A DNA stretch of 22,976 bases, taken from positions 1-22,976 of the forward strand of contig CAZKXX010000063.1 in the NCBI GenBank assembly GCA_964556705.1, written 5' to 3'. Below the pieces are notes generated by a model. The model worked only from the letters and a program-made list of their open reading frames with translations. It had not been told where the DNA came from and made no database searches. Within the stretch, counting starts at the first letter, position 1; the number at the start of each line of letters is the position of its first letter. The stretch comes from CAZKXX01 sp964556705 (GTDB taxonomy: Bacteria; Acidobacteriota; Terriglobia; UBA7540). Positions 1 through 7,899 of this stretch are shown here, piece by piece. A program made the translations under genes and the position numbers.

Positions 1-236
1 GTGTGCTGGTAGCGGAGCGAGAAATCGAGAAGGTGAATATCATTGATCACCTCAGAGCCTTCCTGGGCGCGATGCACCTGCTCAACGGTCCCCACGAAAT
101 GCCGGTGTGAATATTGCTTGCGATAGGTCGTCGTGATCTGCCATTTGCCGGGAGTTTGCGGGGTCCCGGCCCGAGCATAATCGAGTCCCGCCGTGGTGAG
201 CGCGCCGAGCCCGGACGCGCATTGTCTTGCGGCAAT
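1..236 (-). CDS. N-terminal part of predicted outer-membrane beta-barrel protein (partial, 5' end unclear)
   Basis: An open frame with no stop runs off the left edge. Its translation (for example GKWQITTTYRKQYSHRHFVG, then a segment ending LLDFSLRYQH) has the alternating aromatic/polar pattern of the first strands of an outer-membrane barrel. I recall similar N-termini in transporter-like or phenol-degradation-type barrel proteins, but cannot confirm the family here. In the same frame upstream lies a signal-peptide-like stretch (ALPVLAVLAGLFF, then PSASGQG). It is separated from the mature part by an in-frame TGA at 237-239, and no ATG, GTG or TTG falls between that stop and the conserved part. 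The gene is therefore a 5'-disrupted pseudogene, carries a sequence error, or starts in a way I cannot see. The protein-like character is fairly clear; the intact state is not. Confidence 0.5.
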   Translation of the reverse strand, partial: MAARQCASGLGALTTAGLDYARAGTPQTPGKWQITTTYRKQYSHRHFVGTVEQVHRAQEGSEVINDIHLLDFSLRYQH

Positions 237-359
237 TCAACCCTGCCCCGACGCCGAAGGGACGCGGAAGAAAAGTCCGGCGAGCACCGCCAAGACTGGG
301 AGCGCTCGCCGGACGCACCGGGTAAATCGCTGGCCAGCCGCGTACTCTTCCTTGACGTC

Positions 360-379
360 ATGCCCGCGAAAGCGGGCAT
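360..379. repeat. REP-like hairpin repeat
   Basis: A perfect 8-bp inverted repeat (ATGCCCGC ... GCGGGCAT) closes on a GAAA tetraloop, in the context cgtcATGCCCGCGAAAGCGG. This is the shape of the dispersed intergenic hairpins found in many GC-rich bacteria, whose forward and reverse reading frames give MPAKAGI and MPAFAGM. It lies upstream of the partial barrel gene, so the 5' end of that gene should be downstream of it. The stretch from 380 to 758 holds no gene that I can support. Confidence 0.6.
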
Positions 380-758
380 TCACTCGTCGCCGGGGCCGCA
401 GCTCAACTTGGCCCGAATTTCCATGAGGAAATGCCATTCTCTTCTCCCCGCGTGACCAGCCGATAGCCTCAAGCCTCGACCGAACCTAACGAAACTCATT
501 GGCCCGACGTAACTTAGACACAGGCCGACCGTGTTCCCGGTCGTGCCTTTGACCCGATTTCCTCGACGCTATTTGGGGTCGCCCTGAGACCCCGGAAAGG
601 ACACCAGAAAAAGCCCTGACACAATGCCTTGGGCCGGGCTGGCGGTCAATTACGGGCGGACACTAGTGGACTGAGTAGAAGACATTATGTCCCGTGGATT
701 TGTTGACTTATTGGCCCGATTTCCGGCCGCTGAGGGGCGCGGAAGGCCACCCCGCCCC

Positions 759-3452
759 TCAGAGCAGCGGGTCGAAGCCCGTGTATCGGGGAGCAGTGGG
801 GTCGAGCTTGAGGTCCGGGGCGGCGAGAACTTGGCCGAGCTCGTCCAACGCCAGGACAGCGATGGCCGTCGCCGAAGTTGACGTCGTCAGCGAGCGACCC
901 CGCGAAGCCCAGGGCATGAACCCGCCAGAGAGTTGTCCGCTCTCGGCCGGGACCTGCATTCGGAGAAGGAAGTCTCCGGCGCGCGCGGCCGCTTCGAGCC
1001 AATTCGCCTCGCGAGTTACCAGGTCCAAACGCACCCAGAGTCGCACAGCCTGCGCGGTGGGAAGCGTCCCCGCGCCTTCCCGCGAATCGTCACCATGAAC
1101 CCAGACGGGCAAGCTGCCGTCGGGAAACTGGGCGTAATCCTTCAACCAGGAACCGAACTTCTTCACCGCCTCCAGGTACACCGGATGCAGCGCGATGTCG
1201 CGCGGGTGGCGGAGCAACTGCACGCAGGCGGAGAACAGCCCTTCGGCGCCTTCGCAGAGGCTGGAAACATTTTTCTCATCGCTCGCCTGCCTTCGGCGCG
1301 GGCTGTAATGGCCCTTGAAGCTGCCGTCGTAGTTCTGAAATTTGAGCGCCCAGGCGAGCGCGCGGATCGCGGCCTGCTGATAGGCGGGTTCGGTCTCCTT
1401 CACCGCCTCCCACAGTTTCAGGAGGGTTCCGGCGATGCGGGCGTGTCCGAAGGCGCGTGAGTGCCGCCAGTCGTCGCGGTCTCCGTCCATGAAACGCCGG
1501 GACTTCACGTCGTAAGCCGCCTTGAAGCTGCCGTCGGCGTTTTGCATCCGCCCGAGCAGCCACATTCCGGCGCGCTCAGCGGCTTCCAAGAATTCCTCCT
1601 CGCCCGTCGCGAAGTAAACGTCGAGCAACGCGTCGAGCGCGAGAGCCGTCGAGCGCGACCAGGCCGTTTTGCTCCGCAAATCCAGAATCGCGCCGCCATG
1701 ACCGCCCTTCCCGTTCGTCTGCCGGCCCGCCAGCCATTTCGCGCCATCCCTGGCAGCCTCGAGCCAGGCGGGCTCGCGTGACTTCCAGTACTCCCGAAGG
1801 AAAACCGGCAGGACCCGGCCCGTGACCTCCACGCTGCTATGGCCCATCGACCCGCGGCCCGAACCCATCTCCCCCCAGGCCATGCCGCGGCGCACATCGA
1901 ACACACCGCTCTCAAGCAGCCAGCGCGCTCCGCGCCGCGCGGCCCGCGCGTATTCGGACTCCGCCGGAAATTCAAGCGACATCGCGAACAATTCCGAGGG
2001 TTTTGAGGCAAGCTGGTCAATCACTTCCCGCGGCGGCTCGCCTTGGATTCGTCGCGGCCCGATCGCTTCGGCGAGCGCCTGAATCTCGCGATAGAAACGC
2101 GTCGGATACCAGCGGCCGTCGAGCGCGCGATCAATCATGCCGTCCCAGTGATACCACCAGAACCCGCCGCCCAGCCCGCAGGAATAGTTCAGCGGCGCAG
2201 AATAAATCAGGTCGCAGTCTTTTCCGGCGATGTAGCCCGTCTCGCCCACGGCCAGGCGTTTTTCGGGGAAGAGTTCGTGAAGGGCGCGGTAAACAAGATC
2301 GCTTCCCGGCCCGAGATGATGAAACAGACTCAAAGCAATGACATCCACTTCGCGCGCGATGGCGCGTTCGGCCTTCAGCCGCCCCAGGAGGGGAAGGAGG
2401 TCTTCGTCGAAGAAGAGCGTCGCGAGCGTCACCGCCTCCGGATCGACGGCCTTGATCGCGCGCGCCGCAGCGTTTCCGGCTTCGAGCCTCGCCTGAAAGC
2501 TGTGGGGCAAAAACCCGCGCGCGTTCGTCTCGTCGGTCACGGTCCAGTAGCGGATGCGTCCACGGAAATGTTCAGTGAGGTTGCGAGCCTGCGCGGCGCT
2601 GACTTCCACAAACTCCTCATCGCTGAGGTGCTGGTGCGTTTTGTAGTCGAAGCTGTCGAGCACCATGCCCATCACCTCGAGCCCGAGGCGGCGCGCCGCA
2701 TCCACCACCACGTCGTACGGCGCGAACGACTCGGGGCGCGAAAACGTCAGGTCGTCGCGCCAGAGAAAACAGATCCCCACCGCGTCGAGCCCCTGCCGTT
2801 TCGCGAGCGCCAGCCGCTGCTCGTAGTCGGAGAACATGCGCTCGACGGAATACTGCCAGGCGTCGGGAAAAGGCTCGGTCAGCATCGCGCCGAGGATGAA
2901 CTGGTCTCGATGCGCGCGCGCGACGGCGCGGCCGTGTTCTTTGAGAAGCGCTTCCCAGGCCGCAAGTGTGGCCGGGAGCGCCGCGGCGGCGGCGCGAGCG
3001 AGCGGTGCGCCGCCGCGACTGCCGGCGAGTCGCGCGATGGCGCGCCCGGCCGCTCGGCGCAGCGCAAGAAGCGGGCGCGAGGGAACAAACCCCGGCCCCG
3101 CCGTCCATTCCCGCCACGCGCGGTCGAAGTGCCGCCAGCTTGCGCGCGCGAGGTCGGCGTTCAGGTGGCGTGCGCCGCCGCTTGCATATCCCCGCCCTTC
3201 GTGATCCAGCAGCAGGTACGCCGGACCGTAACCCGGCTCGCGCCAGTGAACGTCAATGACGACGGGCTCTCTCCCGTCCCAGCGAACGACGAGTTCGTTT
3301 TCGCTCCGCTCGTATTCCCCGGTACGTTCGAATCCGCGTGTCAACGCGCCGCGAAAGTCGAGCACCTGCTCCGCCGAAGGAATTCCCCGCGCGTCGAAAA
3401 CTTTGAATCGCAGGATTTGTTCGCGCCGCTTGCGGGAAGGGGGCATGTCCAT
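759..3452 (-). CDS. Two-domain glycoside hydrolase: clan-A-like TIM barrel plus (alpha/alpha) toroid
   Basis: The protein has 897 aa and no obvious signal peptide, so it is probably cytoplasmic. Residues 1-180 are a poorly recognisable N-terminal region. Residues 185-465 look like a (beta/alpha)8 glycosidase barrel. A likely acid/base Glu308 lies in WTVTDETNARG and a likely nucleophile Glu404 in AVGETGY, spaced as in clan GH-A enzymes, with aromatic residues near GGGFWWYHWDG. Residues 495-870 are repeated helical hairpins (GARWLLESG, GAKWLAGRQ, AGMWLLGRMQNADGSFKA, ALKFQNYDGSFKG, AGDFLLRMQ), the pattern of (alpha/alpha)6 toroids in glucuronyl epimerases and related glycosidases. It starts 16 nt after the ROK gene stop, so the two are probably co-transcribed, and the ROK protein may report on its sugar product. 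The substrate cannot be told. ATG 3452 and ATG 3446 are both possible starts; neither has a strong Shine-Dalgarno. Confidence 0.8.
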   Translation of the reverse strand: MDMPPSRKRREQILRFKVFDARGIPSAEQVLDFRGALTRGFERTGEYERSENELVVRWDGREPVVIDVHWREPGYGPAYLLLDHEGRGYASGGARHLNADLARASWRHFDRAWREWTAGPGFVPSRPLLALRRAAGRAIARLAGSRGGAPLARAAAAALPATLAAWEALLKEHGRAVARAHRDQFILGAMLTEPFPDAWQYSVERMFSDYEQRLALAKRQGLDAVGICFLWRDDLTFSRPESFAPYDVVVDAARRLGLEVMGMVLDSFDYKTHQHLSDEEFVEVSAAQARNLTEHFRGRIRYWTVTDETNARGFLPHSFQARLEAGNAAARAIKAVDPEAVTLATLFFDEDLLPLLGRLKAERAIAREVDVIALSLFHHLGPGSDLVYRALHELFPEKRLAVGETGYIAGKDCDLIYSAPLNYSCGLGGGFWWYHWDGMIDRALDGRWYPTRFYREIQALAEAIGPRRIQGEPPREVIDQLASKPSELFAMSLEFPAESEYARAARRGARWLLESGVFDVRRGMAWGEMGSGRGSMGHSSVEVTGRVLPVFLREYWKSREPAWLEAARDGAKWLAGRQTNGKGGHGGAILDLRSKTAWSRSTALALDALLDVYFATGEEEFLEAAERAGMWLLGRMQNADGSFKAAYDVKSRRFMDGDRDDWRHSRAFGHARIAGTLLKLWEAVKETEPAYQQAAIRALAWALKFQNYDGSFKGHYSPRRRQASDEKNVSSLCEGAEGLFSACVQLLRHPRDIALHPVYLEAVKKFGSWLKDYAQFPDGSLPVWVHGDDSREGAGTLPTAQAVRLWVRLDLVTREANWLEAAARAGDFLLRMQVPAESGQLSGGFMPWASRGRSLTTSTSATAIAVLALDELGQVLAAPDLKLDPTAPRYTGFDPLL

Positions 3453-3468
3453 TCAGAAGGCTTTCGGG

Positions 3469-4647
3469 TCAGCGGAGTTGCCGCGCGATCCGTTCGCCGG
3501 CGGCGTCGAGCGCGGAGCGGATGGCGCCGAACGTCTGCGCCTTGTCTTCGAGCGCGCTCAACGTAATGGGGGGCTGCGTCTCGGGATGGATCCGCGCGAC
3601 GACGCGACGGACGATGGCGAGCATCAGGTCGGGCGCGCCGCGTGTGACTCCGCCGCCCAGAACGATGAGTTCCGGGTCGAGGATGGCGACGAGATTGGCA
3701 ACGCCGACGCCGAGAATCGTGAAGATTTTCTCGAGCACGCGGCGCGCTTCCGGGTCGCCGCGACGGTGCGCTTCGAAAACGAATCGGGCGTCGCGCTCCT
3801 CGCGCAGTCCCGCCGCCGCGCCCTCGGCGCGAAGGTGCCGGCCCTCGCGGGCGATCCCCCGTCCCGAGACGTAGTCCTCAAACTGTCCCGTGTCCCCGTA
3901 GTCGGTCTGCCAGCGCGGCCACTCGACGTTCATGCGGAAGATTTCGCCCGCGGCGCCCACGCGCCCGCGATAGAGCCTCCCGTGCACGAAGACCCCCGAG
4001 CCCACGCCGGTCCCCAGCGCGATAAACACGAAATTCTCGACTCCCTTCGCCACTCCCTTCCAGTGCTCGCCGATCGCCGCCAGGTTGACGTCGTTTTCGA
4101 GCCTCACCGGCAAGCGGAACACTTTCACCAGTTCATCGCGGAGGCGGACGTTCGTCCACCCGGGCAGGTTGTTCGCGTAGGTGGCGACGCCGCGATCGTC
4201 CACCGGACTCGGCACGCCCATCGCCAGGGCGAGCAGCTTGCGCCCGCGGCGCGCGGAGTGCGCTTTCGCGCCCGCGAGCAGCCGCTCGACGCCCGCCTTG
4301 ATCTGCGCCAGCATCCTGCGCGGGCCGTCCTCCGGGTGCACGGGTTCGGTGAGTTCGTCGCGAATCACCCCCGCAAAATCGGCAAGCGCGTAATGAACGT
4401 GGCTCGCGCCGAGATCAATTCCCACCACGCGGCCGAAATCGGGATTGACGCGGACGCGCCGCCGCTCGACCCGCACCAGCCCGCGCCGCTCCAGCGCGCG
4501 CAGCGCTGAAGCCGCCACCGTCGCGCTCAACCCGCAGGCGCGCGCCACGCTCGGCGCAGAGAGTCCGTCGCCGCGCGCGACTTCGCGAAATACGCGCTGC
4601 AAAATACTCTCGGTTTGAAGCGTCCGGCTCAAAACGCTCCGCTCCAC
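3469..4647 (-). CDS. ROK-family transcriptional regulator / sugar kinase homologue
   Basis: The protein has about 392 aa. Residues 10-68 form a winged helix-turn-helix (SAPSVARACGLSATVAASAL, then RRGLVRVERRR), followed by a ROK ATPase-fold domain. Visible motifs are the phosphate-1 loop VVGIDLGASH (74-83), the catalytic END (184-186), ALGTGVGSGVFVHG and GGGVTRGAPD. This is the layout of NagC/XylR/Mlc-type repressors, which bind DNA and sense sugars. Two standard ROK features are missing: the zinc-binding CxCGxxGC cluster, replaced by a cysteine-free stretch around YGDTGQFEDYVSGRG, and the sugar-binding His of GEIGH (here GEIFR). The protein may therefore bind an unusual ligand. The start given is GTG at 4647; a TTG at 4635 (LSRTLQ) has a better-placed GGAG. 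The glycosidase gene follows 16 nt downstream. Confidence 0.9.
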   Translation of the reverse strand: MERSVLSRTLQTESILQRVFREVARGDGLSAPSVARACGLSATVAASALRALERRGLVRVERRRVRVNPDFGRVVGIDLGASHVHYALADFAGVIRDELTEPVHPEDGPRRMLAQIKAGVERLLAGAKAHSARRGRKLLALAMGVPSPVDDRGVATYANNLPGWTNVRLRDELVKVFRLPVRLENDVNLAAIGEHWKGVAKGVENFVFIALGTGVGSGVFVHGRLYRGRVGAAGEIFRMNVEWPRWQTDYGDTGQFEDYVSGRGIAREGRHLRAEGAAAGLREERDARFVFEAHRRGDPEARRVLEKIFTILGVGVANLVAILDPELIVLGGGVTRGAPDLMLAIVRRVVARIHPETQPPITLSALEDKAQTFGAIRSALDAAGERIARQLR

Positions 4648-4680
4648 CTGCCGTCTCCGTTCCGCTCCGGCCGACTGGTT

Positions 4681-4709
4681 AAGCTAGGGGAGGACAGGAC
4701 AGGAATCAA
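4681..4709 (-). promoter_or_regulatory. Candidate sigma70 promoter for the ROK/glycosidase operon
   Basis: On the minus strand, TTGATT (4704-4709) is followed by a 17-bp spacer and TAGCTT (4681-4686). It would start transcription near 4674, about 27 nt before the GTG. The match is moderate. Confidence 0.4.
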
Positions 4710-4727
4710 GAGGATTGATTCACTGAT

Positions 4728-5246
4728 TCAGTGTCTCAGTTTCTTCAGGACGAGATCGGAATAGGATTCGGAGACGAGGTCGGCGCGCGAGATGCCGAAG
4801 AGCTTCTGATACTTCCGCGCCTGCGCGCGCACCTTTTCCAGGCCCTTGGAGCGGGAGAGGGCCTCCACCTCGACGAAGCGGCCGAGCCCGGGAACGCGGT
4901 CGAGGTGAATCTTCACGTTCCCCACAAAATAAATTTCGCGCCGCTTGCGCACCACGGCGAGGACTTCGAGCGAGCGCTGGAGAATGGCGCGCACCGAATT
5001 CCGCCGCGGCAGGAACATCATTTCGATGCGGGCGCGGCGGGCGCGGGGGGAATTGGAGCGCTCGTAATAAATGAGCCCGTTTTCGATCTTGCCCTCGCGA
5101 ACTTTCAGCCGGCCGTTGGGCACGCGGAAATAGGTATCCACCTGGCGGTCGGTGCCCACCAGGCGGGCGCGCAGCCGGCGCAGCGTGGCGCGGACCTGGT
5201 CTTCATTCCGCAGGCGAGCCTTGAACTCGTAATTCGTGTGCTTCAT
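4728..5246 (-). CDS. CYTH-domain protein (class IV adenylate cyclase / triphosphatase-like)
   Basis: The protein has 172 aa and is a single CYTH domain, a triphosphate-tunnel fold that binds nucleotide or inorganic triphosphates with divalent metals. The signature strand is NYEFKAR (5-11). In the usual ExExK motif the first Glu is Asn here, a common variant among CyaB-like members. Other conserved points are DTYF, GRLKVREG, ENGLIYYER, VKIHLDRVPGLGRFVEVE and the C-terminal SYSDLVL. Product chemistry (cAMP synthesis or phosphohydrolase) cannot be told from sequence. The ATG at 5246 gives a compact domain starting right at strand 1. It is transcribed in the same direction as the ROK operon but has its own promoter. 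Confidence 0.85.
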   Translation of the reverse strand: MKHTNYEFKARLRNEDQVRATLRRLRARLVGTDRQVDTYFRVPNGRLKVREGKIENGLIYYERSNSPRARRARIEMMFLPRRNSVRAILQRSLEVLAVVRKRREIYFVGNVKIHLDRVPGLGRFVEVEALSRSKGLEKVRAQARKYQKLFGISRADLVSESYSDLVLKKLRH

Positions 5247-5317
5247 TCCGGCCGTGCCGGTTCGCAGTTTTTCTGGGGGCCGCGGCTCCGTCCGACTCGG
5301 TCCCGCGGATGCGCGCC

Positions 5318-5345
5318 ACTATACCACGTTCCTTGCGCGGAGCAA
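5318..5345 (-). promoter_or_regulatory. Candidate sigma70 promoter for the CYTH gene
   Basis: On the minus strand, TTGCTC (5340-5345), a 16-bp spacer and TATAGT (5318-5323) lie about 70 bp upstream of the CYTH start. Transcription would begin near 5311. The region 5247-5477 otherwise holds nothing recognisable. Confidence 0.45.
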
Positions 5346-5477
5346 CCCTTTCGCGACAGGCGCGCGCGCCCTTTTTCACGACCCGCTACGCGGGCTGGTT
5401 CGCAACGCGCCGGTTGATTTTTTTCGCGACCGAAGCGAGAATCCAATGGGGAGTGCGAAGAGGTCAAGGGAGCCCTC

Positions 5478-6437
5478 ATGAGTCAGGACGGATTGAACCG
5501 GCGAAATTTTCTGAAGTCCGCCGCCGCGGGCGCCGTAGCCGCCGCCGTCGGCGAATTCGGCAGCCTGGCGCGCGCCGCCGAACTCGCCGGGCCCATGCCC
5601 ACGCGCGCGCTGGGCAGCACCGGGCTCAAGGTGAGCGCCATCACGCTGGGCGGGTACCATGCGACGCTGCCGGAAGACCCGGCCGACTGCGCGCGCCTCA
5701 TGCACCGCGCCATCGATTTGGGCATCAATTTCTTCGACAACGCGGACTGCTACCACGAAGGCGCCGGCGAGGAAAAGATGGGCCGGGCGCTCGCGGAGGG
5801 CGGCCGCCGGAAGAAAGTTTTTCTGATGACCAAGGTGGACCAGCGCGACGCGCAGGGCTCGCGCGAGCAGCTCGAAAAGAGCCTGCGCCGCCTCCAGACC
5901 GATTACCTCGACCTCTGGCAGTTTCACGCCGTCTCCAGGCGAGAGGACCTGGACAAGATTTTCGGCCCGGGCGGCGCGATGGAGACGGCGCAGAAGGCCA
6001 AAGAGGAAGGCAAGATCCGCTTCATCGGCGTCACCGGCCACCTCGATCCCAGCGTCCACCTGGCTTTCATCCGCCACTTCGACTTCGACACCGTGCAGAT
6101 GCCCGTGAACGTCGTGGACCCGCATTACGAGAGCTTCCGCATCAACGTCCTCGATGAGGCCGTGCGACGCAACGTGGGCGTCATTGCCATGAAGACGCTC
6201 GCCTTCGGCAACATCCTCTCCAAGGGCGTGGCCAAGGCCGCTGAAGCGCTTCCCTGGGTGTGGAGCCAGCCGGTCAGCACCATCTGCTCGGGTTGCGACA
6301 CGATCGAGCGGCTCGAATACAACGTGTATCTGTGCAAGACCTTCCGCCCCATGCCGGAGGCCGAGCAGCGCGCGCTGCTCCAGCGCACCAAGCCGTTCGC
6401 CGGAACCGACATCGAGGTTTACAAGACGTGGACCTAG
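5478..6437 (+). CDS. Tat-exported aldo/keto reductase
   Basis: The protein has 319 aa. A twin-arginine signal peptide (NRRNFLKSAAAGAVAAAVGE, ending near ARA-AE) predicts export in folded form. The rest is an NADPH-dependent aldo/keto reductase barrel: the strand FFDNADCYH holds the catalytic Asp87 and Tyr92, MTKVD holds Lys119, and WQFHAV holds His150, completing the tetrad. The C-terminal IAMKTLAFG and SGCDTIERLEYNV segments fit the cofactor-binding part. An AGGGAG sits just upstream of the ATG at 5478. The physiological substrate is unknown; exported members of this family in Acidobacteria-like genomes are mostly uncharacterised. Endonuclease V starts 16 nt after the stop, so the two may share a transcript. 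Confidence 0.92.
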   Translation: MSQDGLNRRNFLKSAAAGAVAAAVGEFGSLARAAELAGPMPTRALGSTGLKVSAITLGGYHATLPEDPADCARLMHRAIDLGINFFDNADCYHEGAGEEKMGRALAEGGRRKKVFLMTKVDQRDAQGSREQLEKSLRRLQTDYLDLWQFHAVSRREDLDKIFGPGGAMETAQKAKEEGKIRFIGVTGHLDPSVHLAFIRHFDFDTVQMPVNVVDPHYESFRINVLDEAVRRNVGVIAMKTLAFGNILSKGVAKAAEALPWVWSQPVSTICSGCDTIERLEYNVYLCKTFRPMPEAEQRALLQRTKPFAGTDIEVYKTWT

Positions 6438-6453
6438 ACTCCACGCGTGCCGG

Positions 6454-7134
6454 ATGAAGCCGCGTCTGCGGGCCCGCTGGAATCTGACGCCGCGCGAAGC
6501 CGTGCGCGAGCAGGAACGCCTGCGCGGGCGCGTGGCGCTCGAAGACAGCCTCGAGACGATTCGCCACGTCGCGGGCGCCGACCTCGCCTTCGACCCTTCG
6601 ACCGGCGCCGCCGTCGCCGGCGTGATTGTCTATCGCTTTCCCGACCTCGCCGAAGTTGAACGCCGCAGCGCGCGGCGCCTCCTGCAATTCCCTTACGTGC
6701 CCGGATTGCTTTCCTTTCGCGAGAGCCCGGTGTTGATGGCCGCCTTCGCGAAGCTGCGGACCCGTCCGGACGTCATTCTGATTGACGGCCACGGGTACGC
6801 GCACCCGCGCCGCTTCGGCATCGCGTCGCACCTCGGCGTGCTGCTCGATGTGCCGACCGTCGGCTGCGCGAAGTCGCTCCTGGTGGGCGAGCACGACGAG
6901 CCGGGCGTGGCGGCAGGCTCGACCGCGCCGCTCCTCGACCGCGGCGAGCGCGTCGGCACGGTGCTGCGCACGCGCGACGGTGTTCGGCCGATTTACGTCA
7001 GCGCCGGGCATCGCGTGTCGCTCGAGACCGCGGTGCGGCTGGTCTCGCAGTGTCTCGACGGGACGCGCATCCCCAAGCCGACGCGCGAGGCCGACCGTTA
7101 CGTGCGCGAGTTGCGGCGGCAGGGAGTTCGTTAG
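6454..7134 (+). CDS. nfi: Endonuclease V (deoxyinosine 3'-endonuclease)
   Basis: The protein has 226 aa, the normal length for the family. The enzyme nicks DNA near deoxyinosine (deaminated adenine), or RNA near inosine in some members, using a metal-dependent RNase H-like fold. Conserved points are GADLAF (Asp43), PYVPGLLSFRE with the wedge PYVP (81-84) and Glu90, DGHGYAHPRRFGIASHLG (Asp111, His113, His117) and GCAKSLLVGEH. These match the catalytic and base-recognition elements. It follows the aldo/keto reductase by 16 nt without an obvious ribosome-binding site of its own. It ends just before the pyrR promoter. Confidence 0.95.
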   Translation: MKPRLRARWNLTPREAVREQERLRGRVALEDSLETIRHVAGADLAFDPSTGAAVAGVIVYRFPDLAEVERRSARRLLQFPYVPGLLSFRESPVLMAAFAKLRTRPDVILIDGHGYAHPRRFGIASHLGVLLDVPTVGCAKSLLVGEHDEPGVAAGSTAPLLDRGERVGTVLRTRDGVRPIYVSAGHRVSLETAVRLVSQCLDGTRIPKPTREADRYVRELRRQGVR

Positions 7135-7151
7135 GGCTCCACGGCGGGTGT

Positions 7152-7157
7152 TATAAT
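7152..7157 (+). promoter_or_regulatory. -10 box giving a predicted leaderless pyrR transcript
   Basis: A perfect TATAAT ends exactly 7 nt before the ATG at 7165, so transcription should begin at or next to the start codon. The -35 region (about 7129-7134, cgttag) is weak. There is no Shine-Dalgarno before the ATG, which agrees with a leaderless mRNA. Confidence 0.55.
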
Positions 7158-7164
7158 TCCCCCG

Positions 7165-7746
7165 ATGGCGAACGCACTGAAAGCGCGCGCGCGAAAGGCG
7201 GGCCTGCGCGAGAAATCGCAGCTGATGTCGGCATCGGAAATCGACCGCACGCTCATCCGGCTGGCGCACGAGATTACGGAGCGGAACAACGGCGCCGAGG
7301 GCCTGGTTTTCGTCGGCGTCGAGCGGCGCGGCGTGCCGCTGGCTGCGCGGCTGGCGAAGAAAGTCGGCGAAATCGAAAAGACCGCGCCTCCCGTCGGCAC
7401 GCTCGACATCACCTTTTACCGCGACGACCTCTCGAAGGTGGGCGAAAAGCCCGTCGTCGAGCCCGCCCCGCTGCCGTTCAGCGTCGAGGACCAGACCGTG
7501 GTGCTCGTGGACGACGTGCTCTACACGGGGCGCACCACGCGCGCCGCGCTCGACGCGCTGATTGAGCTGGGCCGCCCGCGCCGCGTCGAACTGTGCGTGC
7601 TGATTGACCGCGGCCATCGCGAACTCCCCATCCAGGCCGACTACGTCGGCCGCAGCGTCGAGACCCGCGCGAGCGAAGTCATCGAAGTCCGGCTGCGCGA
7701 AGTGGACGGCGAAGACCGCGTCCTGCTCTGCGAAAGGACCGGATAG
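7165..7746 (+). CDS. pyrR: PyrR: pyr operon regulator / uracil phosphoribosyltransferase
   Basis: The protein has 193 aa against about 180 for typical PyrR, with a short basic N-terminal extension before REKSQLMSASEIDRTL. The conserved elements are the start IDRTLIRLAHEITERN, GVERRGVPLA, DITFYRDDL and the PRPP-binding loop VVLVDDVLYTGRTTRAA (112-128). It also has the family tail RGHRELPIQADYVGR. PyrR proteins sense UMP/PRPP, bind pyr mRNA to attenuate pyrimidine genes, and may carry uracil phosphoribosyltransferase activity. Unusually, no pyrB or pyrC follows; the next gene is a radical SAM protein, so any RNA target must be elsewhere. A start at 7225 (MSASEID) would drop the conserved REK segment and is less likely. 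Confidence 0.93.
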   Translation: MANALKARARKAGLREKSQLMSASEIDRTLIRLAHEITERNNGAEGLVFVGVERRGVPLAARLAKKVGEIEKTAPPVGTLDITFYRDDLSKVGEKPVVEPAPLPFSVEDQTVVLVDDVLYTGRTTRAALDALIELGRPRRVELCVLIDRGHRELPIQADYVGRSVETRASEVIEVRLREVDGEDRVLLCERTG

Positions 7747-7899
7747 GCGTCCCTCACGGGGCCCTCCTTTCAAATTCTCCGCCACAAATCGGGCAATGTG
7801 TCCGAATTCCGAGCGGTTTGGCAAATGAACGCGACGCCTTGGGCGGGCGACGTGATAGAGTGCCAAAATCTGTTTCTGTGGTTCGGAATTGAGGTGGAG

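Noticed and set aside
237..239. TGA read as selenocysteine in the barrel gene
   Set aside because: There is no reason for selenocysteine at a signal-peptide junction, and no SECIS structure was recognised; decay or a sequence error is simpler.
575..593. Hairpin GGGGTC ... GACCCC in the left intergenic region
   Set aside because: It has only a 6-bp stem, no T-run and no gene ending beside it; too weak to call a terminator.
2043..3566. 507-aa plus-strand open frame opposite the glycosidase
   Set aside because: It is a shadow of the GC-rich minus-strand gene; its translation is Arg-rich with no domain.
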